Assembly (NCBI RefSeq): GCF_009208555.1
Contig: NZ_WFLI01000001.1
Coordinates: 1 to 64,000 of the forward strand
DNA length: 64,000 nt
From: Janthinobacterium violaceinigrum
Lineage (GTDB): Bacteria; Pseudomonadota; Gammaproteobacteria; Burkholderiales; Burkholderiaceae_D
Reading direction: 5' to 3'
This document shows positions 33,961-44,258 of the stretch, in pieces. The notes below the pieces were generated by a model. That model saw nothing but the letters and a program-made list of their open reading frames with translations. It was not told where the DNA came from and did not search any database. Every line of letters starts with the position of its first letter. Positions within the stretch are counted from its first letter, which is position 1. The translations under genes and the position numbers were made by a program.

Positions 33961-35355
33961 GTGTATTCACAATCGCAGATCGATCCAGTCGTCAGTTTCC
34001 GCAACACCCAGGGTGAGGCGGTGCGCGGCACGATTTTCAACTTGCAGCGCAATTCGCTGGTCATGGAAATCTACAATCCATACTCGATTGTGCAGGTCAG
34101 CGAGGTGCTCAATGACGTGACGGTACGCATGGGGGCGAAGAACGCCTACGTGGGCAAGGCCGTCGTCATCAGCAGCGTCAACACGGGCCTGACCGCCATC
34201 GTTTCCGTGACCCTGATCGACGAGTGGCGCGAACTGAGCGACGTGGTGGTCGTCAAGGGCGCCGTGCTGAAAGAGTCCAGCGCCTTTGTCGCGGGCTGGG
34301 GCGAGCGCTTCCGCATCCGGCGCGACTACCAGATCGTCGTCAACGAAATGCGCGCCTTCCTGTCGGAAGTGGCGCGCTGGGTCGAGCAGGTCGACTTGTC
34401 GGACTCGCTGCCCAAGGAAAATGGCAGGCTGCGCCCCGATATCTTCGACGAGCTGGCCTTGCCGCTGATGGAGCAAACCCAGCTGTATCTGCGCCAGCTC
34501 GAGGTGGAAGCGTCGCTCGTCGAGGAAGAGCGGGCGCCGGCCCACCGCGCGTTTGCCCAGGCGGCCCTGCATCCGCTGATCCTGCGCGCGCCGTTCGTCT
34601 TCCGCACGTTTACCAAGCCGCTCGGCTATGCGGGCGACTACCAGATGGTCAACCAGCTGCTGGACGATCCGCGCCAGGGACCGAGCACCTACTTTCAGAT
34701 CGTTAATGCCGCCTTCCTGCAGGCGGCCGTCGCCACGGCGCACCGCAACCGCATCGATATCCTGACGGAGTTCCTGTCGCAGAAGGCCGCCGCGGCCCGC
34801 GCGGCCGGACGCGTCTACAAAGTGCTCAACGTGGGCTGCGGCCCCGCCATCGAGGTGCAGCGTTTCCTGGAAACGTGCCCCGATGCGCAGTGGCTGGCTT
34901 TCGAGCTGGTCGATTTCAGCAGCGAGACCCTGGACTGGACGCGCGCGCGCCTGACCACCATCATGCAGCGCACGGGACGCGTGGTGGAAATCGACTATGT
35001 GCACGACTCCGTGCACAACCTGCTCAAGCGCCGCCATGGTTCGGGCGCCACGGGCTTGCCCGGCGTTTTTGACGCCGTGTATTGCGCCGGCCTGTTCGAC
35101 TATCTGTCGGACAAGGTCTGCGCGCGCCTGCTGCTGCACTTTGCCTCGCGCGTGGGGCCGGGCGGCCGCCTGCTGGTGACCAATGTGCACGCCGACAATC
35201 CGGGCAAGTTCGGCATGGAGCATTTGCTCGAGTGGCATTTGATCTATCGCAATGAAGCGAGCTTGTCGGCCTTGCTGCCCGAACATGCGATCGAGCCGAA
35301 AATCTATGTCGACGCGACGGGCGTGAATGTGTTCGCGGAAGTGAGCATTCCTTGA
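33961..35355 (+). CDS. phcB: PhcB-like SAM methyltransferase (3-hydroxy fatty acid methyl ester synthesis)
   Basis: This 464-residue protein starts at GTG. The N-terminal domain (residues 1-90) is beta-rich and PilZ-like (GTIFNLQRNSLVMEIYNPYS, VGKAVVISSVNTGLTAIVSV). The central helical part has PLGYAGDYQMVNQLL. The class I methyltransferase domain has SAM motif I VLNVGCGPAIEVQRFL around residue 285. This layout matches PhcB, which in Ralstonia makes the quorum signal 3-hydroxypalmitate or -myristate methyl ester. The two-component genes that follow with overlaps complete the phcBSRQ order. A hairpin (GGCGTC-AAAC-GACGCC, 33821-33836) lies in the 262-base leader. Confidence 0.8.
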   Translation: MYSQSQIDPVVSFRNTQGEAVRGTIFNLQRNSLVMEIYNPYSIVQVSEVLNDVTVRMGAKNAYVGKAVVISSVNTGLTAIVSVTLIDEWRELSDVVVVKGAVLKESSAFVAGWGERFRIRRDYQIVVNEMRAFLSEVARWVEQVDLSDSLPKENGRLRPDIFDELALPLMEQTQLYLRQLEVEASLVEEERAPAHRAFAQAALHPLILRAPFVFRTFTKPLGYAGDYQMVNQLLDDPRQGPSTYFQIVNAAFLQAAVATAHRNRIDILTEFLSQKAAAARAAGRVYKVLNVGCGPAIEVQRFLETCPDAQWLAFELVDFSSETLDWTRARLTTIMQRTGRVVEIDYVHDSVHNLLKRRHGSGATGLPGVFDAVYCAGLFDYLSDKVCARLLLHFASRVGPGGRLLVTNVHADNPGKFGMEHLLEWHLIYRNEASLSALLPEHAIEPKIYVDATGVNVFAEVSIP

Positions 35356-36698
35356 TGGACACTCCAGGCCTGCACGCCGGCTACACGGCCGTTCTGCGCG
35401 ACTTTCGCCTGGAATTCAGCCGCGGCGGGGCCTACACGGGCATCGTGCTGATCCTGCTGGGCATGGGCCTCGATTCGGCCCTGTATCCGGACAAGCAGTC
35501 GGCCTTCACCGGTGCGCGCATCCTCGTGTCGGTGCTGATCTTCTGCGTCGTGCTGGCCATGCGCACGCGCTGGGCGCAGGACCGCATCCAGGGCCTCACC
35601 TTTGTCTGGCTGATCCTGCCGCAAATCATGATCGCCTGGATGATTGCCGTCACGGAAGGCGCCACCTCGATCTATTACGTGGGCATGACCCTGGCCATCT
35701 ATTCGTCGGGCATCGTGCTGGCCTTCGGCTTGTGGCAGAATATGGTTTTCGGCGCCATCTCCTGCCTGCTGTACGTGGCTGCCTGTGCCTGGCATGCGGG
35801 CGGTTTCGACCTGGCGGGCACGTTCGTCGTCAATTGCTTGTTCCTCATTATGTCGGCCAGCATCAGTGCCGTGTTTACCTATTTCAATGAGCGCGCCCGT
35901 TTCATGCTGTTCCAGCTGAAGGCGGAAGTGGCGCAAAAGAACACGCAGCTGGAAGAAACGAATAAAAGCCTGGCCGATATCAAGGGACAGATGCTGCAGC
36001 AGGAGAAAATGGCCGCCATCGGCACCCTGGCGGCGGGCATGCTGCATGAAGTGAACAATCCCGTGAATTTCTGCATGATGGCCATCGAGGTGGCCATCGA
36101 AGATCCGGCCGCCAAGCAAAGCGCGCTCGTCAGCGAATGCCTGGCCGACGCCAAGCAGGGCATGCTGCGCGTGCAGCACATCGTTTCCGACTTGAAGACC
36201 TTTGCCTACCGCAAGAGCGGCAACCAGCTGGAAACGGGACACTTCCAGTTCCGCAGCGCGCTCGACGCGGCCATCCGCCTGGTGGGCCATGAAACGAAAA
36301 ATGTCAGCATCAGCCACGACTTGCCCGTCGACACCCTGGTGCGCGGCGACGAGGCCGCCATCGTGGGCGTGCTGATCAACTTGCTGGGCAATGCCGTGCT
36401 GTCCATGCGCAAGGGCAATGCGCCGCCGTTCGAGATCCGCATCACGGCCCACTGGGAAGAGAACCGCCTGCGCATCAGCGTGCGCGACAACGGTCCCGGC
36501 ATCGCCCCGGAAAACCTGGCGCGCGTGTTCGAACCGTTCTTTACCACGCGCGAAGTGGGGCAGGGCCTGGGATTGGGCCTGAGCATCAGCTATGGCGTGA
36601 TCGAACGCCACGGCGGCACCTTGAGCGCCGAAAGCGAGCTGGGCGAATGGGCCAGCATGAATTTCGACTTGCAGCGCTCCGATTGGGAGGGCCGTTAG
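35355..36698 (+). CDS. phcS: PhcS-like membrane sensor histidine kinase
   Basis: This 447-residue kinase has about six membrane helices (residues 20-195). A coiled linker (AEVAQKNTQLEETNKSLADIKG) leads to the HisKA site GMLHEVNNPVNF with His231, and the HATPase domain has LINLLGNAVLSM and RDNGPGIAPENLARVFEPFF. The multi-helix input domain without a periplasmic part fits sensing of a lipophilic signal in the membrane, as for PhcS and 3-hydroxy fatty acid methyl esters. Its ATG overlaps the phcB stop by one base. Confidence 0.82.
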   Translation: MDTPGLHAGYTAVLRDFRLEFSRGGAYTGIVLILLGMGLDSALYPDKQSAFTGARILVSVLIFCVVLAMRTRWAQDRIQGLTFVWLILPQIMIAWMIAVTEGATSIYYVGMTLAIYSSGIVLAFGLWQNMVFGAISCLLYVAACAWHAGGFDLAGTFVVNCLFLIMSASISAVFTYFNERARFMLFQLKAEVAQKNTQLEETNKSLADIKGQMLQQEKMAAIGTLAAGMLHEVNNPVNFCMMAIEVAIEDPAAKQSALVSECLADAKQGMLRVQHIVSDLKTFAYRKSGNQLETGHFQFRSALDAAIRLVGHETKNVSISHDLPVDTLVRGDEAAIVGVLINLLGNAVLSMRKGNAPPFEIRITAHWEENRLRISVRDNGPGIAPENLARVFEPFFTTREVGQGLGLGLSISYGVIERHGGTLSAESELGEWASMNFDLQRSDWEGR

Positions 36699-36699
36699 C

Positions 36700-37797
36700 A
36701 TGGACAACGATAGCCGCGCCAGCGTGCTGTATGTGGACGACGAGGCGCTCGCCTGCAAGTATTTCGAGCGCGCCGCGGCCTCGCGCTACCGCGTGCTGAC
36801 GGCGCAGAGCGTCGATGCGGCGCTGGCCTTGCTGGAAGACGAGGCCGCCCAAGTCGATGTGCTCGTGACCGATTACCGCATGCCGGACCGCCTGGGCAGC
36901 GAGCTGCTGCAGGAAGTGGCGCAGCGCTATCCGCACATCGTCTGCATGCTGGTGACGGCGTACGCGGACAAGGACGTGCTGCTGGAGCTGATCAATGGCG
37001 GCTCGCTGTTCCGCCTGCTGGAAAAGCCGCTCGACCTGAACGTCATGCAGACGGCACTGCAGCTGGCCGTGCAGACGGGCCGCGAGCGGGCCGCGCGCCG
37101 GCAGGGCCTGGTGGCGATGGAGGAATCGCTGGCCTTCCTCGCGCATGAATTGAACACGCCGCTGGCGGCCATCGCCAATTTTGCCCGCGGCATCGCGCGG
37201 CGCGCGCAGGCGGATGCCGCGCCGCAGGCCGAGATCGGCGAGGCCGCTGCCTTGATGCACGACAATGCGCGCTATTGCCTGTCCGTGCTGGGCAGCTTTG
37301 TCGACACGGTGCGCCTGGCCAGCGCGGGACCGGGCATGCAGGGCGGACGCAGCGCCGGCAGCGCGCGCCAGCTGCTGGCCGCCTTGCTCGACAGCTATCC
37401 CTTGAGCACGGCCCAGCGCGCCGCCATCACGGTCGAGCAGGGCGAGGATTTCGCCATTGCCGAGTCGCCCAATTGCGTCGCGCTGATACTCTCGTCGGTG
37501 CTGGCCAATGCCTTGCGCTCGGCCGGCGAGCAAGCCCACCCGGCCATCGGCATCCGCATCGATGCCGGCCGCATCCAGGTGCGCGACAATGGCGCCGGCA
37601 TCGCGCCCGACATTGTCGAGCAGCTGTTGATCGACCCCGTCAGTGCCAGCGGCGACGAGCGCAAGGGCTGGGGCATGGTGTTCTGTCACCGCATGATGCA
37701 GTCGTTTGGCGGCAACCTCGATATCGCCACCGAGTTTGGCAATTCCACCACGGTAACCCTGAATTTTCCAGTACATATAAGGAACGAGCATGATTGA
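36700..37797 (+). CDS. phcR: PhcR-like receiver plus histidine-kinase protein
   Basis: This 365-residue protein has reversed order. The receiver comes first (VLYVDDEALACKYFERA, phospho-acceptor Asp58 in VTDYRMPD, Lys in EKPLD). A kinase-like module follows (His149 in FLAHELNTPLAAIANF, then SSVLANALRSAG, RDNGAGIAPD and GWGMVFCHRMMQSFGG). This combination is the mark of PhcR, the unusual response regulator of the phc system. It starts one base after the PhcS stop (GTTAGCATGG), and its 3' end overlaps the next gene by 8 bases. Confidence 0.83.
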   Translation: MDNDSRASVLYVDDEALACKYFERAAASRYRVLTAQSVDAALALLEDEAAQVDVLVTDYRMPDRLGSELLQEVAQRYPHIVCMLVTAYADKDVLLELINGGSLFRLLEKPLDLNVMQTALQLAVQTGRERAARRQGLVAMEESLAFLAHELNTPLAAIANFARGIARRAQADAAPQAEIGEAAALMHDNARYCLSVLGSFVDTVRLASAGPGMQGGRSAGSARQLLAALLDSYPLSTAQRAAITVEQGEDFAIAESPNCVALILSSVLANALRSAGEQAHPAIGIRIDAGRIQVRDNGAGIAPDIVEQLLIDPVSASGDERKGWGMVFCHRMMQSFGGNLDIATEFGNSTTVTLNFPVHIRNEHD

Positions 37798-38803
37798 CGC
37801 CAATCTGCGTTTACCGGCTCAGCTTGAGCCGGCGCAAGGCTTGCCGACGATACTCTATGTCGATGACGAGGCCAACGCCCTCAAATATTTCCAGCGCGCT
37901 ATCGCGCCGCTGGCCAACGTGCTGACGGCCACCTCGGTCGAGGAGGGCAAGCGCATCCTCGACGAGCAGGCCGACCGCATCGCCGTGCTGGTGTCGGACC
38001 AGCGCATGCCGGGCGCCTACGGCAACGAGCTGCTGTCCTATGCCTGGGACCGCCATCCGCATATCGTTCGCATCCTGACCACCGCGTATTCCGAGCTGGA
38101 GCACACGGTGGAAGCCGTCAACCAGGGGCAGATCCACCGCTACATCCAGAAACCATGGGATATCGCGGCCCTGCGCATGGAATTGAAGCAGGCGCTGGAA
38201 CTGGCACGGCTGCGCAATGAGCATGCCCAGCTGCTGCGCGAAAAGTTGATGGTGCGCCAGCGGCAAGCCGTCGCCAACCGCATCGGCACCCTGTACGCGC
38301 TGTGCGCCAGCCTGGCCGGTCCGGAACAGCAGCTGCCTGTGGAAGCGTATCTGTCGGCGGCCCTGACGGCCGGCGTCACGCCGCCCGAGCCGGACTGGCT
38401 GCTGATGGATTATGCCGACCTGGTCAGTTCGGAAGCGTTCCGCGGCACGGCGTTTGCCGCCGCCGTGCGCCAGCAGCTCGACGCGCTCGAGCGCGAGCAT
38501 CCGGGGCGGGGCGTGGAACAGGCGGTCGACATGCTGCTGCCCGCGTTTGGCGCATCGCTGCAAAACCAGGGCGGCACGGCGCTGTTCCTCGATGGCCGGC
38601 TGCTGACGGAATTCCTGGAAACGCCCACCACCACGCCCGTTTCGCCCACCCACGCGTTCTGGCTGGCCAGCCTGCTGTGGCTGGCGCGGCGCGGCTGGTC
38701 TTTGCAGCTGAGCAAGACGGAGCAAGGCTTGCAGGGCAAGGTGGTGCAGGCTGAACCGGCGCTCACGCCAGACCATCTGGCGGCCTGGATCGAGCAGTTC
38801 TGA
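37790..38803 (+). CDS. phcQ: PhcQ-like response regulator
   Basis: This 337-residue protein has a receiver domain at residues 15-135 (ILYVDDEANALKYFQRA, Asp70 in VLVSDQRMPG, Lys in IQKPWD). It is followed by a helical output region of about 190 residues with no HTH or GGDEF signature. The receiver is closely similar to that of the preceding gene, which suggests duplication. In Ralstonia phcQ is the fourth gene of the operon and modulates PhcA-dependent signalling. Its ATG overlaps the phcR stop by 8 bases. A terminator follows at 38854. Confidence 0.78.
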   Translation: MIDANLRLPAQLEPAQGLPTILYVDDEANALKYFQRAIAPLANVLTATSVEEGKRILDEQADRIAVLVSDQRMPGAYGNELLSYAWDRHPHIVRILTTAYSELEHTVEAVNQGQIHRYIQKPWDIAALRMELKQALELARLRNEHAQLLREKLMVRQRQAVANRIGTLYALCASLAGPEQQLPVEAYLSAALTAGVTPPEPDWLLMDYADLVSSEAFRGTAFAAAVRQQLDALEREHPGRGVEQAVDMLLPAFGASLQNQGGTALFLDGRLLTEFLETPTTTPVSPTHAFWLASLLWLARRGWSLQLSKTEQGLQGKVVQAEPALTPDHLAAWIEQF

Positions 38804-38853
38804 CGGCGCGTGCCCTTGCCGCAGAGCGCGCTGCAAAAGTGCGCGCACGATGA

Positions 38854-38880
38854 AAAACAGGGCCGCGCGGGCCCTGTTTT
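38854..38880. terminator. Bidirectional terminator
   Basis: An 11-base-pair stem AAAACAGGGCC / GGCCCTGTTTT with a 5-base loop is flanked by A-run and T-run. It serves the plus-strand phc operon and the minus-strand SRPBCC gene, which converge here. Confidence 0.88.
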
Positions 38881-38898
38881 AGCTTGCATAGCGGGGGC

Positions 38899-39426
38899 TT
38901 AGCGCTCCGCCGCCGCTTTCAGGTTGGCCAGGCCCTTCTCGAAATCCTTGCCGATCATCCTGTCCATGCTGACGAAGACCGTCATGACCTTGCTGACGTA
39001 AGGGCTGGGGCCCGTCATGGTCCAGTTCACCTTGGTGCCGTCGCCCTCGGGCGTCATGCTGAAGGTGGTGGTGTTGTGGCTTTCGAACGGCTTGAGGAAG
39101 TCCAGCTTGATGACGGTGCGTTCGGGCTGGGCCGCTTCCATGATTTCCATGCGTCCGGCGCCCACCTTGTCATTGCCTTGCCACGCATATTGCGCGCCCA
39201 GGCCGTTGGCCGGTCCCGTAAACGTGCGGCGCATGGCCGGATCGAGCTTTTCCCACGGCGACCAGGCGGCCCAGTAGTGGAAATCCGTGATCAGGCCGGC
39301 GATTTTCTCGGGCGGGGCTTTGATGGTGATTTCACGCTGGACACTGAAGGTGTCGGGTTTGGTGGTGGCATAGCCGAGGATGGCGGCGACGACGACGACG
39401 ATCAACAGCAGGGTTTTTTTGATCAT
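38899..39426 (-). CDS. SRPBCC-family protein with N-terminal membrane helix
   Basis: This 175-residue protein opens with MIKKTLLLIVVVVAAILGY (a signal anchor). A polyketide-cyclase/START-like domain follows: VQREITIKAPPEKIAGLITDFHYWAAWSPWEKLDP and NTTTFSMTPEGDGTKVNWTMTG. Such proteins bind hydrophobic ligands. The domain sits outside the cytoplasm by topology. It stands alone, and the ligand is unknown. Its 3' end shares a terminator with the phc operon. Confidence 0.8.
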   Translation of the reverse strand: MIKKTLLLIVVVVAAILGYATTKPDTFSVQREITIKAPPEKIAGLITDFHYWAAWSPWEKLDPAMRRTFTGPANGLGAQYAWQGNDKVGAGRMEIMEAAQPERTVIKLDFLKPFESHNTTTFSMTPEGDGTKVNWTMTGPSPYVSKVMTVFVSMDRMIGKDFEKGLANLKAAAER

Positions 39427-39640
39427 ATGCTCTCCAAATCTTGAATGGTCGATGCGAACGAATCAAGGCAATCTTAGCAGATATGAATGGCTGTGCGCTG
39501 CTTGTTGGGCTTTATTTGCGCCAGTTCTGTGCAGGGCCGCCTGCACGCCCATTCTCCGCCGCACACGCCAGGCTGTACAGGTTTGTGGCGGGGGCCGCCG
39601 TCCGCTAGAATGCTGGCCTGCAAAGATTTCAAAGGGAAAT

Positions 39641-40426
39641 ATGATTCATCGATCGATCGCCAGGCTGACCCTGGCGTGCGGCGTGCTGGCTTCCGCCTTT
39701 GCCGCGAACCTGGCGCATGCCGACGCCTGTCCCGCCCATTATGTCGATGGCCGCAAGCCGGAAATCACCAACCCCAAGCTGGACGTGGCGACTAAAGAAC
39801 TGTGCTACACGGTGTTTGGCGTGATGCACTCGGGTATCACGCGCACGCCCCTGTGGTCGGCCGAGCACTTGACGGCGAACAACCTCGAAGCGGCGCAGGA
39901 CTTGTCGCGCGAAAACTCCTTCCACGCCGAACGCCAGCTGCCCGCCGCCCAGCGCGCGGAACTGGCCGACTATGCGCGCAGCGGCTTCGACCGTGGCCAC
40001 ATGGCACCGAACGGCGACATGCCGGACCGCAAGAGCCAGCGCGACAGCTTTACCTTGGCCAACATGGTGCCGCAAGACGCGCGCAACAACCGCTATGTGT
40101 GGGCCGGCATCGAAGGCGCCGTGCGCAAGATGGCGAAGAAAGAGGGCGACCTGTACGTGATCACGGGGCCGGCCTTTATCGGCGGTAACCTGCGCAAGGT
40201 GGGAAGAGTCATTGTGCCCAGCCATCTGTACAAGGCCGTGTACAGCCCGCGTCAGCGCGCCGGTGCCGCCTATTTCATCGAAAACGTCGATACCAAGGCG
40301 TATGAAGTGCTGAGCATTGCGCAACTGGAAGACAGGATCGGCATCGATCTGTTACCGTCGCTGTCGCGGCAGCAAAAGCTGCGCATGCTGAGTTTGCCCA
40401 AGGTCAATAGCAAGTCCAAAAAATAA
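39641..40426 (+). CDS. Secreted DNA/RNA non-specific endonuclease
   Basis: This 261-residue protein has a signal peptide ending at AHA (residue 27). The NUC domain contains FDRGHMAPNGDMPD with DRGH at residues 117-120 (His120 the general base). SFTLANMVPQDARNNRYVW supplies the metal-binding Asn. This matches the EndA/NucA family of magnesium-dependent nucleases. It is probably exported to use environmental DNA as nutrient or to degrade NETs or biofilm DNA. It starts at the ATG following AAAGGGAAAT. Confidence 0.9.
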   Translation: MIHRSIARLTLACGVLASAFAANLAHADACPAHYVDGRKPEITNPKLDVATKELCYTVFGVMHSGITRTPLWSAEHLTANNLEAAQDLSRENSFHAERQLPAAQRAELADYARSGFDRGHMAPNGDMPDRKSQRDSFTLANMVPQDARNNRYVWAGIEGAVRKMAKKEGDLYVITGPAFIGGNLRKVGRVIVPSHLYKAVYSPRQRAGAAYFIENVDTKAYEVLSIAQLEDRIGIDLLPSLSRQQKLRMLSLPKVNSKSKK

Positions 40427-40446
40427 TCCGCTTAAGAGGAAGTCAT

Positions 40447-40701
40447 ATGTGCGCAAAGAAATTCGTCCCCTACGCCAATGAAAGCGATGTGCTGGAAATC
40501 GGCGGCCTGACCGTCGAAAACCGTGTCGACCGCATCAGCATCAGCGGCGACATCGACCTGACCCTGGACAAGCCGGGCCTGGCGCTGGCGAAACAGCTGC
40601 AAAAACTGCTGGGCGACGTGGTGGCCCAGCTGGAAAAGCAGGAACTGCCTGACCAGCTGCCGCCGCCCGAGGTGACGTCGGTGGCCAATCCCTTCGAGTA
40701 G
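40447..40701 (+). CDS. Small protein of unknown function
   Basis: This 84-residue protein starts MCAKKFVPYANESDVLEIGGLTVENRVDRISISGDIDLTLDKPGLALAKQLQKLLGDVVAQLE. The beta-then-helix pattern looks folded and cytoplasmic. Similar proteins occur in Burkholderiales without a known role. AAGAGGAAGTCAT precedes the ATG. It follows the nuclease gene by 20 bases and is probably co-transcribed. It is not an obvious nuclease inhibitor. Confidence 0.72.
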   Translation: MCAKKFVPYANESDVLEIGGLTVENRVDRISISGDIDLTLDKPGLALAKQLQKLLGDVVAQLEKQELPDQLPPPEVTSVANPFE

Positions 40702-40712
40702 CGGTCAAAAAA

Positions 40713-40736
40713 AAACGCCTCCCGAAGGAGGCGTTT
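40713..40736. terminator. Bidirectional terminator with CGAA loop
   Basis: AAACGCCTCC / GGAGGCGTTT is a 10-base-pair stem closed by a CGAA tetraloop. An A-run on the left continues it for minus-strand transcription. It separates the nuclease operon (plus) from the TonB receptor (minus). Confidence 0.88.
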
Positions 40737-40754
40737 GCTTGTGCGTACCGTTAA

Positions 40755-43646
<2,892 letters not shown>

Positions 43647-44197
43647 CAATTTTCAACTGCTGAACACATGGCCGACCATCGTTATGCGATGGCCAGCTTT
43701 CCCGGTCTAGTGGATCGCTTGAGCGATTTTTGTTGCAGAACCGTATAAACAGTTTTGCCTAGACCTTTATCAAAACATCTTCGGAAACGTCGCGCTATGT
43801 TTTTTTTTAATATTGTCACGTTGACACAACAGTTAATCTAGAATATTTTTGTGCTTACATATTTGGTAAAAAATTGATGGTGGGAAAAAGAAACTGTGCT
43901 AATAAATCCCGGATAATTGCATTATGTGCAATGAAAATATTCGCCGTGCATTGTGTAAGTATTTGTTTTATATGCGTTTATTTTAAATTTCATCCGCGCT
44001 TTAATAAATTGTCATTTTTTCAAATGTCCATGAATGTTGCAAATTTTTACATTTGTAATATTTTGCAGATGCACAATTTTGGTGCGTCGGCGATTATCGC
44101 TGGCCTTGCTGGGGAGGGCGAGATAATGCCGGGAGATAATCAGATAATGTCGGAACATAATTAGAGCCTGGTGCTGCGATGCATCATTTTCGTGCAT
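43647..44197. other. AT-rich intergenic region upstream of the TonB receptor
   Basis: About 550 bases that are clearly AT-rich compared with the rest of the window, with no supported gene (the short open frames are not convincing). It includes the inverted repeat TGTCA-CGT-TGACA (43814-43826), a T-run, and near 44120-44155 three AGATAAT repeats. It probably holds the receptor promoter and operator sites. Horizontal origin or a curved promoter region would both explain the composition. Confidence 0.5.
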
Positions 44198-44227
44198 AAA
44201 AAAAGCCGCCAGCATTATGCTGGCGGC
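44198..44227 (-). terminator. Terminator of the M16 peptidase gene
   Basis: GCCGCCAGCA / TGCTGGCGGC is a 10-base-pair stem with a 3-base loop, followed on the minus strand by seven T residues. It is placed 31 bases after the peptidase stop. Confidence 0.9.
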
Positions 44228-44258
44228 CATGGCTGCCTTTATCTGGTGCGTTGCCGCG

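Noticed and set aside
43874..44164. 96-residue plus-strand ORF in the AT-rich gap
   Set aside because: No ribosome site or motif, unusual Cys/Phe/Ile content and AT-driven codons; more likely non-coding regulatory DNA.
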